A stretch of 64,000 nt of DNA, taken from positions 171,831-235,830 of the forward strand of contig NZ_BLID01000002.1 of NCBI RefSeq assembly GCF_009811315.1. The letters are read 5' to 3'. Numbering within the stretch: the stretch's first letter is position 1; each line of letters opens with the position of its first letter. Below the pieces are notes generated by a model, which saw only the letters and a program-made list of their open reading frames with translations, did not search any database and was not told where the DNA came from. Positions 29,186 to 39,876 of this stretch are shown here, one piece after another. The stretch comes from Vibrio atypicus (GTDB taxonomy: Bacteria > Pseudomonadota > Gammaproteobacteria > Enterobacterales > Vibrionaceae). The translations under genes and the position numbers were made by a program.

Positions 29186-30127
29186 ATGTCTGCTTTTGCA
29201 TTTTTTGGTGCACTAGAGATAGGGTTACTGTACGGGCTCGTTGCTCTTGGAGTGTACCTGACGTTTCGTGTACTCGATTTTCCTGATCTCAGTGTTGATG
29301 GCAGCTTTCCTATGGGGGCCGCAGTGGCAGCGACTGCGATTGTCTCGGGAATCAATCCTTGGGTCGCAACAGGAATGGCGATCTTGGCGGGGGCTGCTAC
29401 TGGATGGGTGACGGCATTTCTAGCGGTGCGATGCGGGATACTTCACCTTCTCGCTTCCATTCTCACTATGATTGCGGCTTTTTCTATCAATATCCGCATT
29501 ATGGGACGCCCGAACATTGCGTTGCTAGGTGAAGAAACCATCCTGACACCATTTGAAGCTCTGGGCGATTCAATGCTGATCCGCCCTTTGATTGTAGGTG
29601 TGTTGGTTCTGATCTCCGCTTTGTTCGTCGTGCGGTTACTAAATAGCGATTTCGGATTAGGCTTGAGAGCGACTGGCGTGAATGCTCGTATGGTCTCGGC
29701 ACAAGGCGCAAGCACTGCATTTTATACCTATTTCTGTTTGGCGTTGTCCAACGGGTTCGTTGGTTTTTCAGGAGCTTTATTTGCACAAACGAATAGCTTT
29801 GCTGATGTAACTTCTGGCGTCGGTACAATTGTTGTTGGCTTGGCGGCGGTGATTCTTGGTCAAACACTGATCCCAGGCAAGAAAATATGGGTAGCTGTCG
29901 TCGCAGTGATTTTAGGATCAGTTCTGTATCGATTAGCGGTTGCCTTTGCACTTAGTTCCGGCATGTTTGGCTTACAAGCATCAGATCTAAACTTGGTGAC
30001 GGCTGTGTTGGTGGCTATTGCGTTGATTGCGCCAAAGTTAAAAGGAAACCTCAAAGCAAAAAAGGCTAACACGTCTGCAGCAGTAGGGCAGGCGACAGAG
30101 CGAAGCAAGTCAGGAGATGCAGTATGA
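29186..30127 (+). CDS. TrpY-type ABC transporter permease
   Basis: A 313-residue inner-membrane permease of the branched-chain-amino-acid-permease-like (BPD_transp_2) fold used by TrpXYZ-type importers. About eight or nine membrane segments are visible. The family start is ALEIGLLYGLVALGVYLTFRVLDFPDLSVDGSFPMGAAVAA and the central loop is NSDFGLGLRATGVNARMVSAQG. The C-terminal tail is short and basic. GGGAG precedes the ATG. Its stop overlaps the ATPase start by four bases, so the two are translationally coupled. Confidence 0.9.
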   Translation: MSAFAFFGALEIGLLYGLVALGVYLTFRVLDFPDLSVDGSFPMGAAVAATAIVSGINPWVATGMAILAGAATGWVTAFLAVRCGILHLLASILTMIAAFSINIRIMGRPNIALLGEETILTPFEALGDSMLIRPLIVGVLVLISALFVVRLLNSDFGLGLRATGVNARMVSAQGASTAFYTYFCLALSNGFVGFSGALFAQTNSFADVTSGVGTIVVGLAAVILGQTLIPGKKIWVAVVAVILGSVLYRLAVAFALSSGMFGLQASDLNLVTAVLVAIALIAPKLKGNLKAKKANTSAAVGQATERSKSGDAV

Positions 30128-30918
30128 TTCGTCTTGAAAATATTCAGGTCACGTTTAATCCAGGAACAATTTTAGAAAACCAAGCGTTAAGAGGGGTTTC
30201 TCTTGAAGTGCCTGAGCATCAATTTCTGACGGTGATTGGCTCAAATGGTGCGGGTAAATCGACATTGTTAGGCGCAGTCACAGGTGAGACACCTATGATT
30301 GGCGGCAAAGTGATCATTGATGAGTTAGATGTGACGAAACAAAGCGTGGATCAGCGAGCTAAGCAGTGTGCGCGTGTTTTTCAAGATCCATTAGCAGGGA
30401 CGTGTGGTGATTTGACTATCGAGGAGAATATGGCACTAGCCTATATGCGCGGTAAGCAGCGAGGCTGGAGTTTGTCTCTATCGAGTCAGCGTAGAAAACT
30501 GTTTCAAGAGCGAATCAGTATTCTTGGTTTAGGGCTTGAAGATAGGTTGGGGGACAGCATTGGTTTACTCTCCGGAGGTCAACGTCAGGCGGTGAGCTTA
30601 GTGATGGCCACATTATCAGATAGTAAATTACTGCTGCTCGATGAGCATACGGCTGCACTCGATCCTCGAATGGCAGCATTTATCATCAATTTAACTAAGA
30701 AAATTGTTAAAGAGTTTAATTTGACTGTCATGATGGTGACTCACTCAATGAAAGATGCCCTTGCGTGTGGTGATAGAACGGTTATGTTGCACCAAGGAGA
30801 GATAGTTCTAGATGTCGCTGGCGAACAGCGCGCAAATATGCAGGTGCCTGATTTGCTTGAGATGTTCACTAAAGTCAGAGGAGAAGAGTTGGCGGATGAT
30901 AGTTTGTTGCTAAATTAA
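30124..30918 (+). CDS. TrpZ-type ABC transporter ATPase
   Basis: A 264-residue ABC ATPase. Walker A is GSNGAGKST, the Q-loop is RVFQDPLAGTCGDLTIEENM, the signature is LLSGGQRQAVSLVMA, and Walker B is LLLLDEHTAALDP, in which histidine replaces the usual proline after DE. The H-loop is MVTHSMKDA. The DEHTAALDP variant and the RVFQDPLAGT segment are typical of TrpZ-like ATPases. It is the last gene of the three-gene importer, closed by a terminator. Confidence 0.92.
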   Translation: MIRLENIQVTFNPGTILENQALRGVSLEVPEHQFLTVIGSNGAGKSTLLGAVTGETPMIGGKVIIDELDVTKQSVDQRAKQCARVFQDPLAGTCGDLTIEENMALAYMRGKQRGWSLSLSSQRRKLFQERISILGLGLEDRLGDSIGLLSGGQRQAVSLVMATLSDSKLLLLDEHTAALDPRMAAFIINLTKKIVKEFNLTVMMVTHSMKDALACGDRTVMLHQGEIVLDVAGEQRANMQVPDLLEMFTKVRGEELADDSLLLN

Positions 30919-30988
30919 ACTTTATTGACATTTTGATGGCTGAACTTGATAAAAATCTGTGACACAATCTCAATTAATATATCCAATG

Positions 30989-31026
30989 AGCCTATCTACT
31001 GCATTACATTATAGATAGGCTTTTTC
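30989..31026 (+). terminator. Rho-independent terminator after the TrpXYZ-type operon
   Basis: AGCCTATCTA (30989-30998) pairs with TAGATAGGCT (31012-31021), followed by TTTT. Confidence 0.88.
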
Positions 31027-31050
31027 ATTCAAATTGATTTGAGGCGTTTG

Positions 31051-32511
31051 ATGCACGTAAAAAGGCACTTTAGCTTAAGATTTGTATTTTTAGTGCCCTT
31101 GGTTTTATCCGCGGTCGTTTTTGCGTTAACGGTGAAAAACTACTACGACTCAGTAAATCGAGATATTGATGATGAGTACAATCGCATTCAAAGTACGTTA
31201 ACGCGTGCAGCCAAAGTCATTACTGCGATTGATTACAGTTTTACCAACTACTCGAAAACGAAATACATTTTCTTGCTTGAGCACAATCATCAAATCATCA
31301 ATGGTGTGTGTCAGATGTGGCCGATTGATGCGTTGTTGCTCGCGGATGGCCGCAATCTAAAAATGCCTGCCGTTGATATCAATTATATGCTTGTTGGGGA
31401 TGCGGAGCTTTGTAACCCGGAGAGTACTGCTTATAAACGAGTCTCAGGCCAAGTTTCTTTAGCACCAGTCCTGTCGTTTATGCACGACATTGACCCTTCT
31501 TTGCTCGGTATCCACTACATAGACAAGGAAGGCTATATTATGTCTTCCCCTGATACCTATGCGAAAACCATTACCACTGAACTTCTTGATACAGTAAAAG
31601 CCCGCCCATTTTGGCAGCAAACCGCACAAAACCCAGAGTTAATTACCATTACAGGTCCTGCACCTATACCAGCATCAAGTGAACTGGTGATGAGTATGAC
31701 TATGCCGGTCTATTCATTGGGTGATCATGAAGGTATGTTGTCACTCGATGTTAGCTATGAAAACCTGCTCAATACGCATGGGAAATTGGCGGGCACGTTA
31801 GGGATTCTGAATACATCAATGCTTTCCTTGCCCGAATCTGCGATGCGCGTATTACCATTGAGTATAGAAAGTGTTGCTGGAACTCATGTTCTTTACTACA
31901 TGTTCGACTTACCCGGTGAAATCGGTAATTTCTTTTATTTTGAACGATATAGTTTGCTGGTGGTTGCGATTGTCTACATCTTCTCAGTTATTGTACTTTT
32001 CTTTATTAATACTCGAGTTGAACACAGTTACTTCAAAGAGCTAGCAGCAAAAGACTCCATGACGGGCCTTCTAAATCGACGAGGATTACAAGCTTTTCTT
32101 GAGAATACTCATCATCATAGGTATGTGGCGATTGCTGTGTTAGATATCGATGACTTTAAAGCGATTAACGATACGTTTGGCCATGATGTCGGGGATCGAG
32201 TGATTTCGTATATGGCCGACCAGATCTCGTATAGCATTCGTAGTAGTGATGCGGCTGCACGTATTGGTGGTGAAGAGTTCGTTATTTATATGAGCGGGTC
32301 AGACAATGAAGCGTTACAGAAAAGTATGTTGCGTGTTCAGCATGCCATAGGGGAGCGATCTTCAGAAGTCATCGAAAACGGCTTTACTGTGTCTGGTGGC
32401 GTTGAGATCGTAGATGGTCGTCATGCCAACGACTTTGAGTTACTGTTCAAAGCCGCTGACGAAAAACTCTATCAAGCAAAAACAACAGGTAAAGACAGAC
32501 TGGTTTTTTAG
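31051..32511 (+). CDS. Membrane diguanylate cyclase with periplasmic sensor domain
   Basis: A 486-residue enzyme that makes cyclic di-GMP from two GTP. Membrane segments flank a periplasmic sensor region (about 30-300) that looks like a double Cache fold ([28 protein letters not shown]). The GGDEF domain is at the C-terminus; its active site is GGEEF (residues 406-410), and RSSD at 397-400 is the inhibitory I-site at the proper five-residue spacing, so it should be active and feedback controlled. I chose ATG 31051 after GAGG; TTG 31039 is also in frame. Its stop overlaps the convergent dusC stop. Confidence 0.93.
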   Translation: MHVKRHFSLRFVFLVPLVLSAVVFALTVKNYYDSVNRDIDDEYNRIQSTLTRAAKVITAIDYSFTNYSKTKYIFLLEHNHQIINGVCQMWPIDALLLADGRNLKMPAVDINYMLVGDAELCNPESTAYKRVSGQVSLAPVLSFMHDIDPSLLGIHYIDKEGYIMSSPDTYAKTITTELLDTVKARPFWQQTAQNPELITITGPAPIPASSELVMSMTMPVYSLGDHEGMLSLDVSYENLLNTHGKLAGTLGILNTSMLSLPESAMRVLPLSIESVAGTHVLYYMFDLPGEIGNFFYFERYSLLVVAIVYIFSVIVLFFINTRVEHSYFKELAAKDSMTGLLNRRGLQAFLENTHHHRYVAIAVLDIDDFKAINDTFGHDVGDRVISYMADQISYSIRSSDAAARIGGEEFVIYMSGSDNEALQKSMLRVQHAIGERSSEVIENGFTVSGGVEIVDGRHANDFELLFKAADEKLYQAKTTGKDRLVF

Positions 32512-33467
32512 CTTGCCGTGGTTAATAGCTGCTGCTGATATTGAGTAATGTACTCAACAATGGGCTGAGCTTTGTTGAAAGTGCGAATTTTTCGGAACAA
32601 TTCCGCAGCCTCTGGGTAGTGTTGACGAAGATAGGCAAACCACTGTTTAACTCGATTTGGGTAATACAACCCTTTGTCGCCTTTCATCTCATATTGAGAG
32701 TAAACCAAAAGTAGCTCAACCACTTCGGCCCAAGGCATAGCTGCATGGTTATGTTTAACTACATTACCTAAGTTTGGTACGTTGAATGCGCCGCGGCACA
32801 CCATTAACGAATCAACACCAGTGGTTTCTATACACGCTTGGCCATCAGCATAGTTCCAGATCTCGCCATTAGCGATCAATGGAATGGAAGAGCGCTGACG
32901 GATTTGGCCGATGTAATCCCATTTGATTTCACTTGCTTTGTAGCCACCTGATTTTGTGCGTGCGTGAACTGTTAGTTCATTTGCGCCCGCTTGCTCAATT
33001 GCATCGACAATCTCAAAGCAGTCATCTGGGTTTTCCCAACCAAGGCGAATCTTAGCCGTAACAGGAATATGGCTAGGCACAGCTTCACGGCATGATTTTA
33101 CGATGTTGTGAATCAGCTCTGGGTGCTGTAATAGCGCCGCACCACCTTTGCTCTTATTGACCAGTTTTGCAGGGCAACCAAAGTTGAGGTCAATGCCTTT
33201 AGCCCCCAAGTCTGCTGCTTTAATAGCGTTTTTAGCCATCCAATGAGGATCTTGGCCGAGCAGTTGGATATGAACAGGCACGCCAGATTTGGTTTGCGAA
33301 CCTTGTAGAAGTTCTGGACACAGGCGATGGAAGACGTGATCAGGCAGAAGCTGATCGACCACACGAACAAACTCCGTAACACACAAATCATAATCATTGA
33401 TGTCAGTTAAAATCTCTCGCATCAAATGATCTAACACGCCCTCCATTGGGCCTAGAACTAATCGCAT
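32508..33467 (-). CDS. dusC: tRNA-dihydrouridine(16) synthase DusC
   Basis: A 319-residue FMN enzyme that reduces uridine 16 in the tRNA D-loop. The N-terminal [20 protein letters not shown] is the FMN-binding strand, and [18 protein letters not shown] holds the catalytic cysteine. [14 protein letters not shown] and [10 protein letters not shown] are further barrel strands of the DusC subgroup. Length matches DusC. Its ribosome-binding site GAGG lies in a hairpin just upstream. The 3' end overlaps the end of the diguanylate cyclase gene on the other strand. Confidence 0.95.
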   Translation of the reverse strand: MRLVLGPMEGVLDHLMREILTDINDYDLCVTEFVRVVDQLLPDHVFHRLCPELLQGSQTKSGVPVHIQLLGQDPHWMAKNAIKAADLGAKGIDLNFGCPAKLVNKSKGGAALLQHPELIHNIVKSCREAVPSHIPVTAKIRLGWENPDDCFEIVDAIEQAGANELTVHARTKSGGYKASEIKWDYIGQIRQRSSIPLIANGEIWNYADGQACIETTGVDSLMVCRGAFNVPNLGNVVKHNHAAMPWAEVVELLLVYSQYEMKGDKGLYYPNRVKQWFAYLRQHYPEAAELFRKIRTFNKAQPIVEYITQYQQQLLTTAS

Positions 33468-33472
33468 AAAAA

Positions 33473-33494
33473 ACGCCTCTATTTAAGGAGGCGT
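33473..33494 (-). promoter_or_regulatory. Hairpin upstream of dusC containing its ribosome-binding site
   Basis: On the minus strand ACGCCTC (33488-33494) pairs with GAGGCGT (33473-33479), followed by a T run that leads straight into the dusC ATG. It has terminator form for the upstream pilin gene and at the same time sequesters the dusC GAGG. Confidence 0.65.
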
Positions 33495-33549
33495 GATTTT
33501 AGTAGTAAGTGATGAAAAAGTCACTGAATAGCTCAAATTGGCGACTTAT

Positions 33550-34086
33550 CTATTTAGGTAATGGACGATCGTTACGGATTTCGAAACTGCCATCGAGTGG
33601 TTGATACTCGAGTTGCCAAACATTGGTCGTGTAGTCATTGATATTTGACTTGTAATAGTAATAGCAGGCGCCGGAACCTCGATACCAACTCACGACATCC
33701 GCATTGGCATTGTTTTCTAAAATCGGGTCACTATGTACTTCGACGGTTAAGTCTGTTTGCAACAAGCTTTCCCATAGCTCAGGGCAGTCAGGTTTAGTTG
33801 GGTCAAGAGCATCAACATTTCTTGGATAGCCTGTGTCTGATGGAAAGACATTTCCACCAGCATAACCTTCAACGGCTCCACTAGGCTCTCCTTCGACTAG
33901 CCACATTGAGTGATACATTTCGGTTGCATTAATGAAGGCAGAAAATGCGGTTCTTGCCCGGTTGTCGTGTGCGTCTTGCTGAAAATTAAGAAAGCGAGGT
34001 AGCGCAGTAACGGATAGGACACCCAGAATAACAATCACAACAACCAGTTCAATGAGAGTAAAACCTTTGGCACGATAATTATTCAT
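33550..34086 (-). CDS. Type IV pilin-like protein (MSHA-type), orphan
   Basis: A 178-residue prepilin. The short leader ends in glycine 8, and cleavage before Phe 9 gives the mature N-terminus FTLIELVVVIVILGVLSVTALPRF with the conserved Glu at position 5. The next part, NFQQDAHDNRARTAFSAFINATEMYHSMW, resembles MshA/MshB-type pilins. Two cysteines (DCPEL and GACYYYYK) may form the D-region disulfide. I chose ATG 34086; the frame extends to 34167 but that part is not pilin-like. No assembly genes (ATPase, secretin, prepilin peptidase) are near, so it must use a distant machinery. Confidence 0.85.
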   Translation of the reverse strand: MNNYRAKGFTLIELVVVIVILGVLSVTALPRFLNFQQDAHDNRARTAFSAFINATEMYHSMWLVEGEPSGAVEGYAGGNVFPSDTGYPRNVDALDPTKPDCPELWESLLQTDLTVEVHSDPILENNANADVVSWYRGSGACYYYYKSNINDYTTNVWQLEYQPLDGSFEIRNDRPLPK

Positions 34087-34207
34087 AAAGACCCCAGACC
34101 ACTTATAAACAGGGAGAAAATTGATTAACACATCTATAAGTTTGCGCCTTAAATATCTTTTTTCCAAGAGAGTAAAGTCAGATTACGGTAAGAATAGAAA
34201 GGCACTG

Positions 34208-34247
34208 GAAAAAGAGAAGGCTAGTTACTAACTCCGTATAACTAGCC
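34208..34247 (-). terminator. Terminator-like hairpin on the minus strand upstream of the pilin gene
   Basis: GGCTAGTTA and TAACTAGCC (34239-34247 and 34219-34227) form a perfect 9-bp stem; on the minus strand TTCTCTTTTTCC follows. No annotated gene ends here, so it may end a leader or a small RNA. Confidence 0.5.
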
Positions 34248-34312
34248 GAGACTACAAATTTGTCTAAACACCACAAGGAGAAGGAGATCGAGTCAGGGAG
34301 GAAAGTCTCGAA

Positions 34313-34342
34313 GTGACCTATTGCCTTGCATAGGGTTATAAT
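34313..34342 (+). promoter_or_regulatory. Possible sigma-70 promoter of the SEC-C protein gene
   Basis: TATAAT at 34337-34342 is a perfect -10 box. GTGACC at 34313-34318 gives a weak -35 box at an 18-base spacing. The gene starts 31 bases after the -10 box. Confidence 0.5.
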
Positions 34343-34373
34343 GCGTGCGTTATCAGTTAAACACTAGAAGTGA

Positions 34374-34991
34374 ATGATGAAGTATCAATTACTGACACTG
34401 TCAGACTCAATAAGTATCGAATCTCCGTTTTTCTTGGAAGGTTTATGTCTTGCTGCCAATATGGCCACTAAGCCACTCGGCCCAGAAACATGGTTAGGCA
34501 ACGTATTCACTGAGCAGGCGCAAGCAGCAAGAAAACCTGTTGAAGAACATATTACCCAGCAGTATAGCTATCTTAAAAGCAATGAGTACTCACTTTTGTC
34601 CTTGCTTAACGAACAAGATAAAGCAGAGCAGTTAGCGGATGTGGCTGAAGGGTTTATGACATTATGGCCAACAGTGGAAGAGCTGTGGCAAGATGTGCAA
34701 ATAGGTGACGGTACGATTCGTATGCTTCAAGCGCTACTGACATCATTTATGCTAGCGATTGACGAGCAGCAAACTCAGCAGCAAATGCGCGAAGCCGGTA
34801 TTGAAACACCACCAGCTCTTAGCGATTTTATTGAACAGCTTGACTTAATGATTGTTGAAGTCGCACAGGCGGCGGATGAAGCGATGGTAGGGGCTAAGTC
34901 ACAGAGCGTGAACCCATACAAAGCGATTGGACGTAACGATGAATGCCTTTGTGGCAGCGGTCGAAAGTTCAAACAGTGCTGTGGAAAATAG
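34374..34991 (+). CDS. YecA-family protein with C-terminal SEC-C zinc motif
   Basis: A 205-residue cytoplasmic protein. The first 170 residues are helical and resemble YecA/UPF0149-type proteins. The last 25 residues, NPYKAIGRNDECLCGSGRKFKQCCGK, are a SEC-C motif (CxCxSGRKFKxCC), the zinc-binding tail also found on SecA that contacts SecB or the ribosome. The exact role of such proteins is not settled. ATG 34374 and ATG 34377 are adjacent; either could be used. Confidence 0.75.
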   Translation: MMKYQLLTLSDSISIESPFFLEGLCLAANMATKPLGPETWLGNVFTEQAQAARKPVEEHITQQYSYLKSNEYSLLSLLNEQDKAEQLADVAEGFMTLWPTVEELWQDVQIGDGTIRMLQALLTSFMLAIDEQQTQQQMREAGIETPPALSDFIEQLDLMIVEVAQAADEAMVGAKSQSVNPYKAIGRNDECLCGSGRKFKQCCGK

Positions 34992-35077
34992 AACAAAGTT
35001 AACTTTATTCGGTCAAACCATGGTTCGAACAAAGTTATAACCTTGGTTATTGCGCTAAATTACAGGATAACGAAAGA

Positions 35078-35674
35078 ATGAAAAAACTGGCCGCACTGCT
35101 ATTTATGAGCTTTTCAGTGTTTGCAGCACCAAAAGACGAATTAAACCAGCGTTTACAACAAACAGATGGTTTTAGTGCTGACTTCAGCCAGCAAGTGACA
35201 AGTCCAGATGGCGATGTCGTGATGGAAGGAGAAGGCACGGTGGAGATTTCTCGCCCAAGCTTATTCCGTTGGACAACGACACTGCCTGATGAAAATGTCC
35301 TGGTCTCTGATGGTAAAAGCCTTTGGTATTACAGTCCGTTCATTGAGCAAGTGAGCATCTACTGGCAAGAACAAGCAACAGAGCAAACGCCATTTGTTCT
35401 TCTAACTCGAAACCGAGCGAGTGACTGGGATAACTATAAGGTTACTCAACAAGGTGACATCTTTACTCTTGTCCCAACCGCTGCGGATACCAATCAAGGT
35501 AACTTTAAGTTAGAAATTGATGAAAAAGGCGCAGTGAAAGGCTTTAGTGTTATTGAACAAGATGGTCAACAAAGTGCTTTCAAATTCAATAGTATTAACT
35601 TGAACAAACCTAAAGCAGATCGCTTCACCTTTACTATCCCAGAAGGGGTAGAGGTTGACGATCAAAGGAACTAA
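35078..35674 (+). CDS. lolA: Outer-membrane lipoprotein carrier protein LolA
   Basis: A 198-residue periplasmic chaperone that takes lipoproteins from LolCDE and hands them to LolB. The signal peptide is short ([18 protein letters not shown], cleaved near residue 17). [36 protein letters not shown] is the LolA beta-sheet core, and [20 protein letters not shown] follows. The length is slightly below that of E. coli LolA. RarA starts six bases after the stop, and lolA-rarA-serS is the conserved order. Confidence 0.95.
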   Translation: MKKLAALLFMSFSVFAAPKDELNQRLQQTDGFSADFSQQVTSPDGDVVMEGEGTVEISRPSLFRWTTTLPDENVLVSDGKSLWYYSPFIEQVSIYWQEQATEQTPFVLLTRNRASDWDNYKVTQQGDIFTLVPTAADTNQGNFKLEIDEKGAVKGFSVIEQDGQQSAFKFNSINLNKPKADRFTFTIPEGVEVDDQRN

Positions 35675-35679
35675 CAATA

Positions 35680-37026
35680 GTGAGTAACTACTCGTTTGAT
35701 TTTACAGGGGACGAAGATTTTCGTCCCCTTGCTGCTAGAATGCGCCCGCAAACGTTGGATCAATATATTGGCCAGCAGCACATTCTTGGTGTCGGTAAGC
35801 CGCTAAGACGTGCGTTAGAGGCGGGTCACATCCACTCAATGATCTTGTGGGGGCCACCAGGCACCGGTAAAACGACGCTAGCAGAAGTGGCTGCAAATTA
35901 TGCCAATGCGGAAGTTGAACGAGTATCAGCGGTAACATCTGGCGTAAAAGAGATACGAGCGGCCATTGAGAAAGCGCGAGAAAACAAACTCGCTGGTCGT
36001 CGTACTATTTTATTCGTAGACGAGGTGCATCGCTTTAACAAATCTCAGCAAGACGCTTTTCTACCTCATATTGAAGATGGAACCGTTACTTTTATTGGTG
36101 CGACGACGGAAAATCCTTCCTTTGAACTCAATAACGCTTTGCTGTCACGCGCGCGAGTGTACAAACTAACCTCATTGGCGAAAGAAGATATTCGTCAGGC
36201 ACTTGAACAGGCAGTGAATGATGAAGAGCGTGGGCTCGGTGATGTCAGTGCTGAATTTGTTGACAACGTTTTAGACCGTTTGTCAGAGCTGGTTAATGGT
36301 GACGCAAGAATGTCGCTTAACTATCTTGAATTGCTCTACGACATGGCTCAAGAAGACGAACAAGGCGTTAAGCAAATTACATTGCAACTGCTTGCCGAAG
36401 TGGCGGGTGAAAAAGTATCGCGCTTTGATAATAAAGGCGACATTTGGTACGACTTGATTTCGGCGGTACATAAGTCGATTCGCGGTTCAAACCCTGATGC
36501 GGCACTCTATTGGTCAGCAAGAATGATTGCTGCAGGATGCGACCCTTTATATATCGCAAGACGCTTACTGGCGATAGCCTCGGAAGATATAGGTAATGCG
36601 GATCCAAGAGCTATGCAGATTGCGCTTTCTGCGTGGGATTGCTTTACTCGTGTTGGGCCTGCGGAAGGTGAGCGAGCGATTGCTCAAGCGATTGTCTATT
36701 TGGCTTGCGCGCCAAAAAGTAACGCGGTTTACACAGCGTGGAAACAAGCCTTAACCGATGCGCATAATTTACCGGAATATGAAGTACCTCCTCACCTTCG
36801 TAATGCACCAACCAATTTGATGAAAGATCTCGGCTATGGCGCAGAATATCGTTACGCCCATGATGAACCAGGAGCGTATGCAGCTGGTGAGAAGTACTTA
36901 CCGCCAGAAATGGGTGAGACTCGCTACTATCAACCGACAAATCGCGGCTTAGAAACCAAAATTGGCGAAAAGTTAGATTACTTGGCTAGTTTAGACGCAA
37001 AAAGCCCACAAAAGCGCTATGAATAA
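35680..37026 (+). CDS. rarA: Replication-associated recombination protein RarA (MgsA)
   Basis: A 448-residue AAA+ ATPase of the clamp-loader/RuvB-like group that acts at stalled replication forks. Walker A is GPPGTGKTT, Walker B is [10 protein letters not shown], and sensor 1 is [14 protein letters not shown]. The C-terminal tetramerisation part is [24 protein letters not shown]. The start is GTG 35680 ([22 protein letters not shown]), eleven bases after AAAGGA and matching E. coli RarA. It is translated right behind lolA. Confidence 0.96.
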   Translation: MSNYSFDFTGDEDFRPLAARMRPQTLDQYIGQQHILGVGKPLRRALEAGHIHSMILWGPPGTGKTTLAEVAANYANAEVERVSAVTSGVKEIRAAIEKARENKLAGRRTILFVDEVHRFNKSQQDAFLPHIEDGTVTFIGATTENPSFELNNALLSRARVYKLTSLAKEDIRQALEQAVNDEERGLGDVSAEFVDNVLDRLSELVNGDARMSLNYLELLYDMAQEDEQGVKQITLQLLAEVAGEKVSRFDNKGDIWYDLISAVHKSIRGSNPDAALYWSARMIAAGCDPLYIARRLLAIASEDIGNADPRAMQIALSAWDCFTRVGPAEGERAIAQAIVYLACAPKSNAVYTAWKQALTDAHNLPEYEVPPHLRNAPTNLMKDLGYGAEYRYAHDEPGAYAAGEKYLPPEMGETRYYQPTNRGLETKIGEKLDYLASLDAKSPQKRYE

Positions 37027-37058
37027 GCGAGCATTTTAGATACATTTATCCAATTATC

Positions 37059-37190
37059 CCTTCATACTTGAAGCCGCAGCTTTGTTAACTGCACCAATTC
37101 ACCGGAAGCCGGCCGCCCTAATCACATAGAGCTCCTATGCTCATTGGGCTGAATTGATTTGTTGCCGCGCTGCAACTCCAATTATTTTGG
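37059..37190. repeat. ERIC-like Vibrio palindromic intergenic repeat
   Basis: The rarA-serS spacer carries a roughly 130-base imperfect palindrome. The outer parts ACTTGAAGCCGCAGC and GCTGCAACTCCAATTAT are near complements, and the centre has CATAGAGCTCCTATG. This is the form of the ERIC-like repeat spread through Vibrio intergenic regions. It is transcribed in the rarA-serS leader and would fold into a long stem. Confidence 0.75.
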
Positions 37191-37242
37191 GAACTATTTA
37201 TTAGCGTTTGAGCAAGATGTTCGAGCGCGATTTCACAACTAA

Positions 37243-38568
<1,326 letters not shown>

Positions 38569-38602
38569 TCGAAAGAACAGTTCGTTAGAACATTAATAGA
38601 TG

Positions 38603-38632
38603 AAAGGCGACTCATTGAGTCGCCTTTTTTTG
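38603..38632 (+). terminator. Rho-independent terminator after serS
   Basis: AAAGGCGACTCA (38603-38614) pairs with TGAGTCGCCTTT (38616-38627), with a T run. Confidence 0.92.
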
Positions 38633-38656
38633 TTTGTCAGCTCAGTAATTAGTAAT

Positions 38657-38686
38657 AAAAAAGCCAGCAATGAATGCTGGCTTTTC
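38657..38686 (-). terminator. Terminator after ansA (minus strand)
   Basis: AAGCCAGCA (38661-38669) pairs with TGCTGGCTT (38675-38683). A-rich and T-rich sides allow termination on both strands; on the minus strand it follows ansA by about 20 bases. Confidence 0.85.
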
Positions 38687-38702
38687 CATTATTCAATCCG
38701 AG

Positions 38703-39719
38703 TTAAATACTCATCTCACCACGCAGAACTTGCTGCATTTTGACCTTCACTTGTTCGTAAGAAAGATCTTGGCTTAGTAGGTAATGAAGTTTCGCTAACG
38801 CAGCTTCTGGTGTCATATCGTAACCACTGATGACGCCAGCTTCTGCTAGTGCACAGCCTGTCGCGTAACCACCCATATTCACTTTACCTGCTAGACACTG
38901 AGTCAAGTTTACCACAATGACACCACGCTCTGATGCATCTTTTAAATGGCTAAGTAGCTCTGGGTTCTGCGGAGCGTTACCCACACCAAAAGTCAGCAGG
39001 ATCATTGCATTCACAGGTTGTAGCAAAGTATTGCGAATCACTTCGTGGGAAATACCAGGATACATGGTGATGACGCCGATCGGTTGTGGCGTAATATCAT
39101 GGACTTTAAATTCACCGGCTGGTGTTTCACCTACTTTGATGTCATTGCTGATTTGAATATTGATACCCGCTTCCAAAAGTGGTGGAAGGTTAGGTGAGGT
39201 AAAGGCATTAAAACCATCAGCGTGCGACTTAGTACTGCGATTACCACGCATCAACTTGTTATTGAAGAATAAGGTTACTTCATTTATTGGGTAGTTGGCC
39301 GCAATATGTAGAGCGTTAAGTAGGTTCGCTTGACCATCAGAACGCAGCTCTGCTAGTGGGATTTGCGAGCCAGTAACAATGACTGGTTTGCCTAGGTTTT
39401 CAAGCATAAAGGACAGAGCAGAGGCGGTGTAAGCCATCGTATCTGTACCGTGCAGAATGACGAAACCATCATATTTGTCATAGTTTGCACGAATATCATC
39501 CGCAATTTGCTGCCAGTCTTTCGGCGTCATGTCTGAAGAGTCGATGAGTGGCTCGTATTCATGGATGGTGAATTCAGGCATCTCAGGGCGGTGAAACTCA
39601 GGCATGCTTGCCAGTTGTTTTTCCATGAAGCCAGCTACAGGAACATAGCCATGATCATGCGACTTCTGCATACCAATGGTGCCGCCTGTATAAGCGATAT
39701 AGATATGTTTTCTTGCCAT
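38703..39719 (-). CDS. ansA: L-asparaginase I (cytoplasmic)
   Basis: A 338-residue type I asparaginase that hydrolyses asparagine to aspartate and ammonia. The first catalytic threonine is in YTGGTIGM, and the second catalytic group is HGTDTMAYTASALSF. No signal peptide is present, which separates it from the periplasmic type II enzyme. The sppA gene lies upstream on the same strand with a 157-base gap; sppA-ansA is also the order in E. coli. Confidence 0.95.
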   Translation of the reverse strand: MARKHIYIAYTGGTIGMQKSHDHGYVPVAGFMEKQLASMPEFHRPEMPEFTIHEYEPLIDSSDMTPKDWQQIADDIRANYDKYDGFVILHGTDTMAYTASALSFMLENLGKPVIVTGSQIPLAELRSDGQANLLNALHIAANYPINEVTLFFNNKLMRGNRSTKSHADGFNAFTSPNLPPLLEAGINIQISNDIKVGETPAGEFKVHDITPQPIGVITMYPGISHEVIRNTLLQPVNAMILLTFGVGNAPQNPELLSHLKDASERGVIVVNLTQCLAGKVNMGGYATGCALAEAGVISGYDMTPEAALAKLHYLLSQDLSYEQVKVKMQQVLRGEMSI

Positions 39720-39784
39720 TGTTTAGAAACCAGTGATTGTAGGGGGAACAGAGCGGGGGATTATAGCTTAATCGCGCCTAATAA

Positions 39785-39816
39785 AAAGGGGCATCCCGCA
39801 CAGGAACACCCCTTAA
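39785..39816 (-). terminator. Probable terminator after sppA (minus strand)
   Basis: On the minus strand AAGGGG and CCCCTT close a hairpin that is followed by TTTATT. The stem is short and imperfect. Confidence 0.5.
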
Positions 39817-39876
39817 TTATAGCCTGGTAAGATAATGTACTGTTAAGTATCTACTTTGCAGTCAATTTCTGATTAT

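Noticed and set aside
29499-29951. 150-residue minus-strand open frame inside the TrpY-like permease gene
   Set aside because: The plus-strand permease is clearly real and the minus-strand product has no recognisable features.
34296-34307. GGAGGAAAGTC-like stretch resembling part of bacterial RNase P RNA
   Set aside because: The other conserved regions are absent and the space before the next gene is far too short for an RNase P RNA.
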